Positions 1 through 9,190 are shown, counted from the first letter of the stretch. The stretch is DNA of 64,000 nucleotides from Marinobacter gudaonensis (GCF_900115175.1 NZ_FOYV01000001.1:620001-684000); one strand, 5' to 3'. The notes: generated by a model from the sequence alone, not told the origin. A program made the numbers and translations.

Positions 1-249
1 GGTGGTATTGCGCCCCGCGAGCTCCGGAATCTCATCGAGATTCTTCATATTGAATTCCGAGAGAACGTCTTTAAGCACTTCCGAGGCCAGCCCGATATCC
101 ACGATCAGGTCGTCCTCGTCCAGTTGATGCCGCTCAAAGGTCACGTCGACCACGTAGGTGGCACCATGGAGTTTCTGCGCGGGCCCGAAGACCTCACCGT
201 TAAAACTGTGGGCAATCATCATGTGGTCACGGACGGTCAGGCCGAACAT
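1..249 (-). CDS. 6-pyruvoyl-tetrahydropterin synthase / QueD-like protein (C-terminus outside window)
   Basis: The N-terminal 83 residues of a COG0720-like protein; the gene runs off the left edge. The fold signature is visible: His14 in AHSF, His28 in KLHG, then a VVDVTF strand and a [11 protein letters not shown] stretch matching the usual (I/V)DF-x-x-L-K helix start. Two hallmark residues are absent: where the family has C-x3-H-G-H there is A24-x3-H28-G-A30, so the catalytic Cys and one of three zinc-binding His are missing. It is therefore probably not an ordinary QueD. An AGGAGA-like site sits just before ATG. The dehydrogenase gene ends upstream, 35 bases from this start, so the two likely form one operon. 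The fold is fairly sure, the reaction unknown. Confidence 0.75.
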   Translation of the reverse strand, partial: MFGLTVRDHMMIAHSFNGEVFGPAQKLHGATYVVDVTFERHQLDEDDLIVDIGLASEVLKDVLSEFNMKNLDEIPELAGRNTT

Positions 250-284
250 GGTCTCTCCTTATGCAGTGGGCAGTGGTTGGTGGT

Positions 285-1301
285 CTAGCCGTAGGCAATG
301 CGGTGGCAGAGCGTATCCCTGCCATCAATCAGAATGCGGTTCATGGCCTGGGGCAACTCTTCAAACGGGGTTTCACCGGTGATCAGGCACTCCAGGGACT
401 CGTCTCGCAGCAGGCTTAAGGCCAGGGCCAGCCGTTTGCCGTGATCCCAGCGGGGCCGTCGGGCCGCTGCCAGCTGCCCCACCTGGCTGGATTTGAGCGT
501 CAGGCGCCGTGGATGAAAGGCCGCGCCCAGGGGCGCCGGAACCGGCTGGTCGCCATACCAGCTCATCTCCACGATGGTTGCCTCAGCGCCGGCAAGCGCC
601 AGAGAAGTCTCCAGGCCGGAAGGGTGGCCGCTGGCGTGAATCACCAGATCGTGATCGTCCAGCAGTGGGCCGGTGCCATCGCTGAAATCAAGGCCGAGTT
701 GCTCCGCCACCAACGCCCGGGCCGGGTTGGTGTCGATAGCGGTTACCCGGGTGCCGGGAATCCGGCTGGCCAGCCAGGCCACCAGAAGCCCGACGACGCC
801 CAGGCCAACGACGGCAACCCTGTCCCCCACCCCTGGCAGACCATCCCAGAGACCGTTCACGGCCGTTTCCATGTTCGCCGCGAGCACCGCCCGCTCCGGG
901 GGCAGATCCTCGGGCAGAGGCGTTACCGCTGACGCCGGAACCTGGTAACGGTCCTGGTGAGGGTACAGGCAGAAAACCGGCTTTCCCACCAGTTCCGCCG
1001 GCCCTTCAATGACGTTCCCAACACTTGCGTAGCCGTATTTGACCGGCCCGGGGAACTCGCCTTCCTGAAAGGGCGCCCGCATACGCTCGTGCTCGGTTTT
1101 CGGCACCCGCCCATGGAATACCAGCGATTCAGTCCCCCGACTGATTCCGGAATACAGTGCCTGAACCGTCACCCAGTCGCCGCGGCACTCACGGCTGTCC
1201 CCCGCCAATGACGTCTCCAGAATTTCGCCCTTCCCGGGACTGGTTACCCACCAGGCCCTGGCCTCACGTGGCGAGCTCGTTGCTCCGGCTTCCTTTGGCA
1301 A
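285..1301 (-). CDS. MDR-superfamily (zinc-type-like) dehydrogenase, BchC-like
   Basis: A 338-residue medium-chain dehydrogenase/reductase. A GroES-like N-terminal half carries the SGISRGTE stretch typical of BchC-like members, followed by a Rossmann half with the NAD(P) loop VVGLGVVG around residue 165. The catalytic zinc Cys, the GHE motif and the four-Cys structural zinc site of classical alcohol dehydrogenases are not present (YSGIS and YGYASVG stand in their place), so a zinc-free mechanism is likely. The start is TTG, chosen because AGGAG lies six bases before it. It precedes the pterin-synthase-like gene on the same strand and is divergent from the CDP-alcohol phosphotransferase. Substrate unknown. 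Confidence 0.75.
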   Translation of the reverse strand: MPKEAGATSSPREARAWWVTSPGKGEILETSLAGDSRECRGDWVTVQALYSGISRGTESLVFHGRVPKTEHERMRAPFQEGEFPGPVKYGYASVGNVIEGPAELVGKPVFCLYPHQDRYQVPASAVTPLPEDLPPERAVLAANMETAVNGLWDGLPGVGDRVAVVGLGVVGLLVAWLASRIPGTRVTAIDTNPARALVAEQLGLDFSDGTGPLLDDHDLVIHASGHPSGLETSLALAGAEATIVEMSWYGDQPVPAPLGAAFHPRRLTLKSSQVGQLAAARRPRWDHGKRLALALSLLRDESLECLITGETPFEELPQAMNRILIDGRDTLCHRIAYG

Positions 1302-1401
1302 TGCAATCTCCTTGCTTCATGCCTGGCTTTCGGCGCCCGGGAAAGGACGACGAAGCTGACGGTCTGAACGCAGTCTGCTCTCGTAAATATTCACACCATC
1401 C

Positions 1402-1414
1402 GACTACTATAGTC
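1402..1414. promoter_or_regulatory. short dyad in the divergent intergenic region
   Basis: GACTA-CTA-TAGTC is a 5-bp inverted repeat with a 3-base centre, lying between the divergent starts at 1301 and 1485. It could be an operator or chance; no clear -35/-10 pair was found around it. Confidence 0.25.
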
Positions 1415-1484
1415 TTTGTATTCGGGGCGTGGCAGCGCGGCTCTGGGCCGCGCTGGCTGCCAATGTATACGCTGGAGCCTGACG

Positions 1485-2237
1485 ATGGATTCTAATGGGC
1501 ACACCTCCCCAGGCCGCCTCTCCCTGGCTTTCGATCTTGCCTGGGCAGGCGGATTGCTGGCGTTGTTATGCCTCCTTACCAGCTGGCTGGCCCAGCTACC
1601 GCTGACGTTTATCGCTCTGGCCGCCATTTTGTATATAGCAGTTTGCGTCTGCGCTGGCTTCGCCTGGCCCCGTGGCCAGGATTTCGGTTGGGCCAATCGG
1701 GCGACCCTTCTTCGAAGCACGCTGGTAATAACGCTGGTTGCCCTGGCTCCCTACGCAGGAAACCTGGTTGGCGAAAACGGGAGTACAGGCGGGCTCTGGC
1801 TGTACTCCGTGGTGGCATTACTGGCTTTGCTGCTGGACGGCGTGGACGGCAGGGTGGCCAGAGCTACCGGTTCGCAAAGCGACTTCGGCGCCCGTTTTGA
1901 CATGGAGCTGGATGCGCTGTTCATCCTCGGGCTGTGCGTTGCGGTTCTGGCACTCGGGAAAGCCGGCGTCTGGGTCCTGGCTCTGGGCCTGATGCGCTAT
2001 GGTTTCGTGGCCGCCAGCCTGTTGCTGCCCTGGATGAACCAACCCCTGCCCGACAGCTTTCGACGCAAAACTATCTGCGTTTGGCAGATCGTCACCCTGC
2101 TTGTGGCGATCCTGCCACCGGCCACACCCCTGTTTGTCAGCACCACACTGGCCACCGCGCTGGCGCTGCTGGTGTGGTCCTTTTCCCTGGACATTCGCTG
2201 GCTCTATCAAAGGAGACATTGCCATGACAGCTGTTAA
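1485..2237 (+). CDS. CDP-alcohol phosphatidyltransferase family membrane protein
   Basis: A 250-residue integral membrane enzyme. The family motif DG-x2-AR-x8-G-x3-D-x3-D is complete (DGRVAR, then GARFD and MELD, roughly residues 120-142), so metal-dependent transfer of a phospho-alcohol from a CDP-activated lipid or polyol is expected. About six hydrophobic segments surround it. ATG 1485 was chosen over an in-frame upstream start because GGAG lies about eight bases before it and the earlier residues look non-coding. Its last 14 bases overlap yceI, whose ribosome site lies inside this gene, implying translational coupling. The acceptor cannot be told from sequence; PgsA and PssA are normally more conserved than this. 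Confidence 0.8.
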   Translation: MDSNGHTSPGRLSLAFDLAWAGGLLALLCLLTSWLAQLPLTFIALAAILYIAVCVCAGFAWPRGQDFGWANRATLLRSTLVITLVALAPYAGNLVGENGSTGGLWLYSVVALLALLLDGVDGRVARATGSQSDFGARFDMELDALFILGLCVAVLALGKAGVWVLALGLMRYGFVAASLLLPWMNQPLPDSFRRKTICVWQIVTLLVAILPPATPLFVSTTLATALALLVWSFSLDIRWLYQRRHCHDSC

Positions 2238-2844
2238 CACCGGGACACTGACCAGAACCCTCGTTGCCCTGCCCGCCGCGCTGGCGATCAGCACCGGGGC
2301 GATGGCCGAACCCCGAAAATTTATCGTGGACGACGAACACTTCTCCATTGTGTTCGAAATCATGCACATCGGTTACGCGCCGGTGATGGGCATGTTTCGT
2401 GAGGTTGAAGGCCAATTCGTCTACGACGAGGAAGCCCGGGAGCTGAAGTCTGGTCAACTGGTGTTCCAGAGCGACAGTGTGTTCACCAATCACAAGAAGC
2501 GGGACGAGCACGTCCGTAACGAAGACTTCCTCAACAGTGAGGAGTACCCGGAAATCACCTACACGGTGACCGGATTTGAAACCACCGGCGAGAATACCGG
2601 CAAGGTGACCGGCGACCTCGAAATGCTCGGCCAGACCCGCCCCGTGGTGCTGGACGTGACTCTCAACAAAAGCGCTGTCTATCCCTTCGGGCATGAGGAG
2701 TACACCCTGGGCATCAGCGCCTCCACAACCCTCAAGCGCAGCGAATGGGGCATGACTTATGGGATCGAGCAGGCCATGGTGGGCGATGAGGTGACTCTGA
2801 GATTCGGGTTCGAGGCGATTCGCGAATCCGGCGGTCTTTTCTGA
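2224..2844 (+). CDS. YceI-family periplasmic lipid-binding protein
   Basis: A 206-residue secreted protein. A signal peptide ends near AMA (about residue 28). The mature part is a YceI-type lipocalin-like barrel: a KFIVDDEHFSIVF start, the FQSDSVFTNHKKRDEHVRNEDFLNS region that resembles the family signature, and a strand-rich end (TLRFGFEAI). Family members bind isoprenoid or fatty amphiphiles in the periplasm. AAAGGAG lies ten bases before ATG 2224, inside the end of the upstream phosphotransferase gene. The pairing suggests both handle a lipid or isoprenoid substrate (inference). Confidence 0.85.
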   Translation: MTAVNTGTLTRTLVALPAALAISTGAMAEPRKFIVDDEHFSIVFEIMHIGYAPVMGMFREVEGQFVYDEEARELKSGQLVFQSDSVFTNHKKRDEHVRNEDFLNSEEYPEITYTVTGFETTGENTGKVTGDLEMLGQTRPVVLDVTLNKSAVYPFGHEEYTLGISASTTLKRSEWGMTYGIEQAMVGDEVTLRFGFEAIRESGGLF

Positions 2845-2998
2845 ACAGGTGTTCAGATCAGCAGACTCTCTTGATGCCTGCGATGTGACCCAGCGCACAC
2901 CCTGGACACATTCTGTTACAAAAGGGGCCCGGATTTTTGGGGTGCGGCGGTATTCCCGTTATGTTTAAGGAAACAAAAACAAGACAGGGACCTGCCGC

Positions 2999-4075
2999 AT
3001 GCCCGGTAAGGCACTACTGATTCCAGCCCTCATACTGACGACGGTTATTGGCACCGGTTATTTTCTGTCTGCCGAGAACCGCTCTGAATTCCAATGGCTG
3101 CGTAGCCTGGCCGGCAGCACACCGGCGCCCGCGCCCGCGCCGTATTCCGCCACGACGGCAGACAACCGGAAGTCGCCCGAAGCGACCTCACCCAAGCCGC
3201 CCTCCGACAATGCCCTGGGCTTCATGCTCGCGAGCGTCGCCGATCAGTACGAACAGGCCAGCCGTTATCCGGACTGGTCGATCCCCCTCAGCCCGGCCCA
3301 GGCCCGCGGCTACCAGGCTAACCACTACGAACCTGTGACCCTGCCACTGCCCGGTGATGGACGATTCACGGTCACCCTCGAAAAGTTTCGCTACACCCGT
3401 GGAGACACCATTCTGGTGGCCGCCGCCATTGAGGGCTCCCAGGTGGTTGGCAACACCATGGAAGCGACCCTGGAAACACCACAAAGCCGGGATGCGGTTG
3501 TCAGTACACGCCTGGAGGAAGCCGGCTCCCCCGGCTATTACGAGGGAATCCTGACCGCAGATGCCGAGCCCGGGGAATACCGACTGATTGTCGAGGCCAC
3601 CGTGGACGGCCGCCCGGTACGGCACGCCTCGGCACTGACCATTGAACCGGACCTTGGCGAGTTCGAGGGCCTTGGCGACCCGTTCGTGAGCAATAACAAC
3701 CTGGTGATACCGGTCAATTTCGCACCGGAGGACCCGGGCTATTACGCTCTTTCTGCCCAGCTCTGGGCGGGACAACAACCGGTTGCCCAACTCCAGGCCG
3801 AGAAACGCCTGGACAGCACCAGCGATGTTCTCGAGCTCCGGGCCCACGGCACGGTGCTGGCCAACCGTAACTTCAACGGACAGTTCCAGCTCAAGCACCT
3901 CCAGATTCGTCAGTTGCCGGCAAAACCCGGCGACCGCACCCATTACGCTTACGGGCCCGACGAGGGCTACACGTTCACGCCGCCGGATCTGGATCGGCTC
4001 ACCGATACCCCGGCGGCGAATCCCGAATCGGAACAACGGGCAGCGCTGCTCAGGCAGCTGGCCGACAAGTTCTGA
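2999..4075 (+). CDS. membrane-anchored or secreted protein with Ig-like domain, unknown function
   Basis: 358 residues. One hydrophobic stretch at residues 5-24 looks like an uncleaved anchor or signal, followed by a Pro/Ala/Ser-rich linker (about 38-70). Residues about 110-220 have beta-sandwich character: FTVTLEKFRYTRGD, SPGYYEGILTADAEPGEYRLIV, then VRHASALTIEP. This resembles 'choice-of-anchor X' or DUF4785-type modules (low-confidence recall). A second strand-rich part follows, and a charged C-terminus. It lies 52 bases upstream of the lipase gene, likely co-transcribed, so it may help secretion, folding or surface display of that enzyme. It lacks the LifO lipase-foldase motif. Confidence 0.55.
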   Translation: MPGKALLIPALILTTVIGTGYFLSAENRSEFQWLRSLAGSTPAPAPAPYSATTADNRKSPEATSPKPPSDNALGFMLASVADQYEQASRYPDWSIPLSPAQARGYQANHYEPVTLPLPGDGRFTVTLEKFRYTRGDTILVAAAIEGSQVVGNTMEATLETPQSRDAVVSTRLEEAGSPGYYEGILTADAEPGEYRLIVEATVDGRPVRHASALTIEPDLGEFEGLGDPFVSNNNLVIPVNFAPEDPGYYALSAQLWAGQQPVAQLQAEKRLDSTSDVLELRAHGTVLANRNFNGQFQLKHLQIRQLPAKPGDRTHYAYGPDEGYTFTPPDLDRLTDTPAANPESEQRAALLRQLADKF

Positions 4076-4127
4076 TGACAGGGCCCCGGCCCTGCAACAA
4101 CAATAATTCAGCGAAGACGGAGCAAAC

Positions 4128-5219
4128 ATGAAATCAACAACAATAGGAAGTGCCTGTAAGACCGCCCTGGCGGTCGCTATCACCGGCAGCCTGTTTGCCG
4201 GTACCACCGCCCAGGCCCAGTTGGCCGGGCATAACGTCATACTGGTGCACGGCTTCCAACAGGAAGACCTGGCCAATCCACCCGCCAACCTTCAGGAAGT
4301 GAAGAGTGCCGGCGAGGACTACTGGCGAACCTTCTGGCTATCGCGCTCCGAAGCGCGTATCGACTGGGGCAGTAACGGTCGGGTCGAGGGGGGTATCGCC
4401 CAGCAGGCCTACCAGCAGTTGCGCCAGATCAGCCAGCAGGGCCTGTGCAACAACTGGTGCCTGGTGGTGTCCCACTCCACGGGCGACCTGGTAACCCGCT
4501 ACCTGCTGGAAAACCAGGCGCGATGGCTTCAGTCCGAAGGCCTGCCGCCGCTGAAGATCCTGGCGGCCCTGGACTACTCCGGCGCCGGTGGCGGAACCGA
4601 GCTGGCCAACCTCGCCATGAGCCTGGCCTACAACGACAGCTGGTACAACTGGCCCTTGCGCGCCGCGGTGGAGGCGTTTACCGGCATTGAGCCGGAACCG
4701 GGCAAACTTGGCGTGGTGAACGACCTGCAAACCAATGCAGCCCGAAACCTGGCCGTCAGCCCCAACAATATTCCCAGACTGCGGTTCGTGGCCGGCGGTT
4801 CCTCTTACGGCGGCATCACCAAGCCATTCATCGAAGGCACCGATGACGGCGTGGTGCCCACCCACTCGGCCTGCGGCGCCACATCGGCTGCGGGCATCGA
4901 TTCGTGCTCCAACAGCATCAGCCTTGCGGGTAAAGTCACCAGCCAGAACGGCCCGGATGCCCTTTACTACAACCACTACCCGATACTGATGAACGAGGGG
5001 GCAAGCCACAGCGGGGTGCTTGGCTCGGAAACCGGCAATATTTCGGTGCCCGTGGTCAACAACACCACCCTGGGCGGTTTGCGGGTCGACTTCGCCAGCC
5101 GCACCTACAACCGGCGGGCCTGGTGGCAGTGGTGGGGTTCCGGTGACCAGTACATTGAAGTACCAGGCTCCGACCAGACCGACATGTCCAGCCTGGTTTA
5201 CACCACCCTCAACAACTGA
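4128..5219 (+). CDS. secreted lipase/esterase (alpha/beta hydrolase)
   Basis: 363 residues. A signal peptide ends at TAQA (residue 30). The oxyanion segment VILVHGF is at residues 37-43. The nucleophile elbow is S115-H-S117-T-G, with Ser in place of the first Gly of GxSxG. Likely acid D239/D240 (EGTDDGVVP) and H294 (GASHSG) complete the triad. Two Cys pairs (107/111 and 249/260) could form disulfides, fitting an exported enzyme. The C-terminal Trp-rich RRAWWQWWGSGDQY segment may bind lipid. Probably hydrolyses esters or triacylglycerol outside the cell; the exact substrate is unknown. Confidence 0.75.
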   Translation: MKSTTIGSACKTALAVAITGSLFAGTTAQAQLAGHNVILVHGFQQEDLANPPANLQEVKSAGEDYWRTFWLSRSEARIDWGSNGRVEGGIAQQAYQQLRQISQQGLCNNWCLVVSHSTGDLVTRYLLENQARWLQSEGLPPLKILAALDYSGAGGGTELANLAMSLAYNDSWYNWPLRAAVEAFTGIEPEPGKLGVVNDLQTNAARNLAVSPNNIPRLRFVAGGSSYGGITKPFIEGTDDGVVPTHSACGATSAAGIDSCSNSISLAGKVTSQNGPDALYYNHYPILMNEGASHSGVLGSETGNISVPVVNNTTLGGLRVDFASRTYNRRAWWQWWGSGDQYIEVPGSDQTDMSSLVYTTLNN

Positions 5220-5357
5220 AGTTCTGTGCAATTGCGGCTCAGGGACGAGCCTACCCCCACTTCTCGGTAGTTCTACCCATCTTTTCTTTTTAGTTCGCAA
5301 ACTATACATTGGTGCGCTTTCCCGATTGACTGAGCCAATGCCGGCGAGCGCAATACC

Positions 5358-6308
5358 ATGTCTGACTCCCACAAATCCGATCTTCTGTTGCTGGTGGTTA
5401 CCCTGTTTGCAGCCATCAGCTGGATGTTCTCCAAAGAAGCGGTGCTGCTGATGCCCCCGCTCATGTTCATGGCCGCCCGCTTTTTGATTGCCGGTGCGGT
5501 ACTGGCCTTCTTTGCCCGGCGCTCACTGATGAAGCTCAGCCTGGACCAGCTCCGCCGCAGTGTTGGCGTTGGCCTGGTGTTCGGCACCGCCATGACCTGC
5601 TGGGTCATGGGCCTGGTTCATGGCACCAGCCTTGGCGAGGGTGCCTTTCTCACCAGCCTCGGCGTGGTGATTGTGCCCATCATTGCCCGGCTTGTTTTCC
5701 GCGAAGCCCAGCCACCAAGCACCTGGCTGGCAATCCCCATTGCAGTTGCGGGCCTGGCCCTGTTATCGCTGGAGAACGGCTTCCGGCCTGAAGCCGGTCA
5801 GATTTTCTTTGTACTTGCGGCCAGCATTTTTGCCCTGTACTTCAATCTCAATACCCGGGCCGCAAACCAGCGAACCGTGGTGGACCGCCTGGGCAAAACT
5901 GTGGAGAAACACCGGGTACCGGCCCTGCCCCTGACCGCCATTGCCCTGCTGACCGTAGGCGTGCTGACCCTCGTGGAATCCCTGTTGCTGGAACCCTGGC
6001 AACCCACACTGGGCAACCTTACCCCGATACTGGTGTGGTGGGTGGCCGCCAGCGCCGTGATCGGTACCGCCGGCCGCTTTCTGCTGCAAACCCTGGCCCA
6101 GAGCCTCTCGGCCAACAGCCACGGCGTGGTGATCCTGGTGCTGGAACCAGTGTGGGTGGCGCTGTTCGCTGCAGCCTGGTTCGGAGAGTCCATGACAGCC
6201 ATCCAACTGGGCGGCTGCGGGCTCATTTTTGCGGCGCTGATCGTCAACCGCTGGACCGTTCTGAGCAAAGCCATCAAGACGCAATTGCGAAGTCGGAAAA
6301 CCGCCTAA
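5358..6308 (+). CDS. DMT/EamA-family transporter
   Basis: 316 residues with about ten transmembrane helices in two EamA halves (about 10-140 and 165-300). The first half contains AAISWMFSKEAVLLMPPLMFMAARF-like helices and the second the LLQTLAQSLSANSHGVVILVLEPVWVALFA pattern typical of the family. Members export amino acids or other small metabolites through the inner membrane; the substrate cannot be predicted. It stands between the lipase gene and tRNA-Val with a 138-base upstream gap. Confidence 0.8.
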   Translation: MSDSHKSDLLLLVVTLFAAISWMFSKEAVLLMPPLMFMAARFLIAGAVLAFFARRSLMKLSLDQLRRSVGVGLVFGTAMTCWVMGLVHGTSLGEGAFLTSLGVVIVPIIARLVFREAQPPSTWLAIPIAVAGLALLSLENGFRPEAGQIFFVLAASIFALYFNLNTRAANQRTVVDRLGKTVEKHRVPALPLTAIALLTVGVLTLVESLLLEPWQPTLGNLTPILVWWVAASAVIGTAGRFLLQTLAQSLSANSHGVVILVLEPVWVALFAAAWFGESMTAIQLGGCGLIFAALIVNRWTVLSKAIKTQLRSRKTA

Positions 6309-6314
6309 AAGAGG

Positions 6315-6343
6315 TTGACCAGCCCGGAGGGAATCAGTATATT
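6315..6343 (+). promoter_or_regulatory. sigma70-type promoter of tRNA-Val
   Basis: TTGACC (6315-6320), a 17-base spacer, then TATATT (6338-6343), 20 bases before the mature tRNA 5' end. The GC-rich TCGTCCCC after the -10 box fits a stringently controlled stable-RNA promoter. Confidence 0.65.
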
Positions 6344-6363
6344 TCGTCCCCGTTGCAGGACAC

Positions 6364-6440
<77 letters not shown>

Positions 6441-6587
6441 CTCCTGCATCCCGGTCAATGTCGTACACACCTCTCACGACTGACTTTTTCTCTTCTCCGA
6501 TCTGTCTCCCAAGCGAACCATCCAACGTCTAACCGTGTTAGTCTTTGGTCATCCCCTATGCTGGTTTCGCTGACTTCGGAGGACCTT

Positions 6588-7745
6588 GTGACTGCATTCA
6601 CCTTCAACACTACCAAGAGCGTCATTTGCGAACCCGGAGCCATCAAGCGCCTCGGGACTCTCGCGAGGGAGCAGATTGGCGCCAGAGTATTGCTGGTTAC
6701 CGATCCCGGCCTCGTCATGGCGGGCCTGATCGACCCGGCCATCAACTCGCTGAAGGAGGCTGGCGTCCATTACGAGCTGTTCGGAGACGTGGTTGCTGAC
6801 CCACCCGTTTCAGTGGTAGAGGCCGCTCTGGCGCAGGCACGCGCTTCCAGAATTGATGGCGTGATCGGATTTGGCGGTGGCTCGTCCATGGATGTGGCCA
6901 AACTGATCGCACTGCTGATTGGTGGTGGCGAAACGCTTGATGAAGTGTATGGGGTCGGCCAGGCCAAGGGGCAGCGTTTACCGCTGATCCAGATTCCGAC
7001 CACGGCGGGGACCGGCTCCGAAGTAACCCCCATCTCGATCATCACGGTCGGCGACACCGAGAAGAAAGGCGTGGTGGCGCCGCAGCTGCTGCCAGACATC
7101 GCTTTGCTGGATGCCGAGCTGACGCTTGGGCTTCCGGCCCATGTCACCGCCGCCACCGGCATCGACGCCATGGTGCACGCCATTGAAAGCTACACCTCGG
7201 CCTCCGCCAACAATAATCCGGTCTCCCGGGCGCTCGCTCGCGAAGCCCTGCGGTTGCTGGGCGCGAATATCGAAACCGCGGTGAAGGATGGCCGGAATGT
7301 CCGGGCGCGCTCCGATATGCTGCTGGGAGCCATGCTTGCGGGCCAGGCCTTTGCCAACTCTCCGGTCGCCGCTGTTCATGCCCTGGCCTATCCGATTGGT
7401 GGCATTTTCCATGTACCCCATGGCCTGTCCAACGCGCTGGTGCTGCCCCATGTGATGCGCTTCAACGCCGAGCTCTGTAACGAGTCCTATGCCGTCCTGG
7501 CAACGGACGCCTTTCCGGATCTTGCCTCAACGCCTGCCGAGCAGCGAACCCGGGAGTTTATTGACCGCCTCGAGGCACTGAGTGCGGATCTGGGCCTGGA
7601 GCAGACACTTCGCGAGGTGGGCGTGGGCGAATCCGACCTGCCGGTCTTGGCCGCGGACGCCATGAAGCAGACCCGACTGCTCGTGAACAATCCCAGGGAG
7701 GTGACTGAAGCAGACGCCCTGGCCATTTACCAGGCGGCGTATTAA
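6588..7745 (+). CDS. iron-containing (type III) alcohol dehydrogenase
   Basis: 385 residues, the family's usual length. Residues about 10-180 form a nucleotide-binding half with the GFGGGSSMDVAK signature, and PTTAGTGSEVTP follows. The metal-binding half holds the conserved AxGIDAMVHAIESY, SPVAAVHALAYPIGG and HVPHGLSNALVLPHV motifs with the Asp/His iron ligands. It should oxidise alcohols or reduce aldehydes with NAD(P). GTG 6588 was chosen because GGAGG lies five bases before it; the upstream in-frame ATG at 6558 lacks such a site and longer readings run into the tRNA. The thioesterase gene follows after 14 bases, hinting at shared fatty alcohol or acyl metabolism. Confidence 0.88.
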   Translation: MTAFTFNTTKSVICEPGAIKRLGTLAREQIGARVLLVTDPGLVMAGLIDPAINSLKEAGVHYELFGDVVADPPVSVVEAALAQARASRIDGVIGFGGGSSMDVAKLIALLIGGGETLDEVYGVGQAKGQRLPLIQIPTTAGTGSEVTPISIITVGDTEKKGVVAPQLLPDIALLDAELTLGLPAHVTAATGIDAMVHAIESYTSASANNNPVSRALAREALRLLGANIETAVKDGRNVRARSDMLLGAMLAGQAFANSPVAAVHALAYPIGGIFHVPHGLSNALVLPHVMRFNAELCNESYAVLATDAFPDLASTPAEQRTREFIDRLEALSADLGLEQTLREVGVGESDLPVLAADAMKQTRLLVNNPREVTEADALAIYQAAY

Positions 7746-7759
7746 AGGGGCGACAAGCA

Positions 7760-8179
7760 ATGCAGCGTGACGAATTCAGGGTGTTCTATCCGGTATCCAC
7801 CCGCTGGATGGACAACGACGTCTACGGGCATGTGAACAATGTCACCTACTACTCGTATTTCGACTCAACCATCAACCGGTATCTGATTGAAGAAGGCGGT
7901 CTGGATATTCACAAGGCGCCGGTGGTGGGCTTTGTGGTGAGCTCATCCTGCCAGTTCCGCCGGCCGGTGGCCTATCCCGACGCGCTATCGGTCGGCCTCC
8001 GGGTCCTGAAACTGGGCAACAGTTCGGTGACCTACGAGCTCGGCATATTCAGGGAATCGGACAGCGAAGCTTCAGCGGTTGGCCAGGTGGTGCATGTGTT
8101 TGTGGATCGCGCCGAGAACCGTTCGGTCAGCATTCCTGCGCCCATCCGGCGTTGCCTCGAGGCAGTGGCCGCCGACTGA
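7760..8179 (+). CDS. hotdog-fold acyl-CoA thioesterase (4HBT family)
   Basis: 139 residues. The N-terminal motif TRWMDNDVYGHVNNVTYYSYFD (Asp in D-x-x-GHVNN) is the 4-hydroxybenzoyl-CoA thioesterase signature of YbgC/FadM-type enzymes. A single hotdog fold hydrolyses acyl-CoA to free acid and CoA in the cytoplasm. AAAGGGG lies before the ATG, and the gene follows the iron-type dehydrogenase closely, so they are probably one transcript. It converges with the epimerase gene, three bases apart at the stop codons. The chain-length preference is unknown. Confidence 0.85.
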   Translation: MQRDEFRVFYPVSTRWMDNDVYGHVNNVTYYSYFDSTINRYLIEEGGLDIHKAPVVGFVVSSSCQFRRPVAYPDALSVGLRVLKLGNSSVTYELGIFRESDSEASAVGQVVHVFVDRAENRSVSIPAPIRRCLEAVAAD

Positions 8180-8182
8180 ACG

Positions 8183-9190
8183 CTATACCTTGTAGAAGTC
8201 CCGATACCAGTCCACAAACCGGCCAATGCCCTCTTCCACGGGTGTTGCCGGCTTGTAGCCGACGTCCGCTATCAGGTCGTCGACATTGGCGTAGGTGGCC
8301 GGCACATCGCCCGGCTGGAGTGGCAGGAGGTTTTTCTCGGCTTTCTTGCCGACTTTCTCCTCGATAATCTCAATGAAGCGTGACAGCTCCACCGGGTTGT
8401 TGCTGCCAATGTTGTACAGGCGGTAAGGCGCCTTGCTGGTCCCCGGGTCCGGCGTTAGGCCGCTCCAGTGATCGTTGGGTTCCGCCACATGATCGAGGGT
8501 GCGGATGACACCCTCAACGATGTCGTCGATGTAGGTGAAGTCCCGGCGATGATGGCCGTGGTTGAACACGTCGATGGGTTCCCCGGCGAGGATCTTCTTC
8601 GTGAAGATAAACAGCGCCATGTCCGGTCGGCCCCAGGGGCCGTAAACGGTAAAGAATCGCAAACCGGTGGTGGGCAGGTTATAAAGATGGCTGTAGGTGT
8701 GGGCCATCAGCTCGTTGGCCTTCTTGGAGGCGGCGTAGAGGCTCAGGGGGTGGTCCACATTGTCGTGCACCGAGAACGGCATGGTCTCGTTGGCACCGTA
8801 GACGGAGCTGCTGGATGCGTACACCAGGTGTTGCACCCCGTTATGGCGACAGCCCTCCAGAATATTCATGAACCCCACCAGGTTGGCATCCACATAAGCG
8901 TGGGGATTCTCCAGGGAGTACCGGACACCGGCCTGGGCCGCCAGGTGCACCACCCGATCGGGGCGGTGCTTGGCAAACAGCGACGCCATGGACGCACGAT
9001 CGGCGACATCCTGACGTACTTCAAGGAAACCCTTCTTGCCGGTCAGACGCGCCAGCCGGGCCTCCTTGAGGTTTACGTCGTAGTAGTCGTTGACGTTGTC
9101 CACGCCAATCACCTCATCGCCGCGATCAAGCAGACGATGGGCAAGGTGCGACCCGATAAAGCCGGCAGTACCGGTAACAAGAATCTTCAA
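8183..9190 (-). CDS. NAD-dependent epimerase, probable UDP-glucuronate 4-epimerase
   Basis: A 335-residue extended short-chain dehydrogenase. [10 protein letters not shown] at residues 7-16 is the NAD loop; S-S-S with YAASKK (about residue 153) is the catalytic Ser/Tyr-x3-Lys set. [32 protein letters not shown] and [15 protein letters not shown] are typical of UDP-GlcA 4-epimerases (GlcA to GalA for capsule, O-antigen or LPS core). Its substrate would be made by the Ugd enzyme encoded at 29845-31188. Close relatives include GlcNAc-type epimerases, so the substrate is probable, not proven. Confidence 0.85.
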   Translation of the reverse strand: MKILVTGTAGFIGSHLAHRLLDRGDEVIGVDNVNDYYDVNLKEARLARLTGKKGFLEVRQDVADRASMASLFAKHRPDRVVHLAAQAGVRYSLENPHAYVDANLVGFMNILEGCRHNGVQHLVYASSSSVYGANETMPFSVHDNVDHPLSLYAASKKANELMAHTYSHLYNLPTTGLRFFTVYGPWGRPDMALFIFTKKILAGEPIDVFNHGHHRRDFTYIDDIVEGVIRTLDHVAEPNDHWSGLTPDPGTSKAPYRLYNIGSNNPVELSRFIEIIEEKVGKKAEKNLLPLQPGDVPATYANVDDLIADVGYKPATPVEEGIGRFVDWYRDFYKV

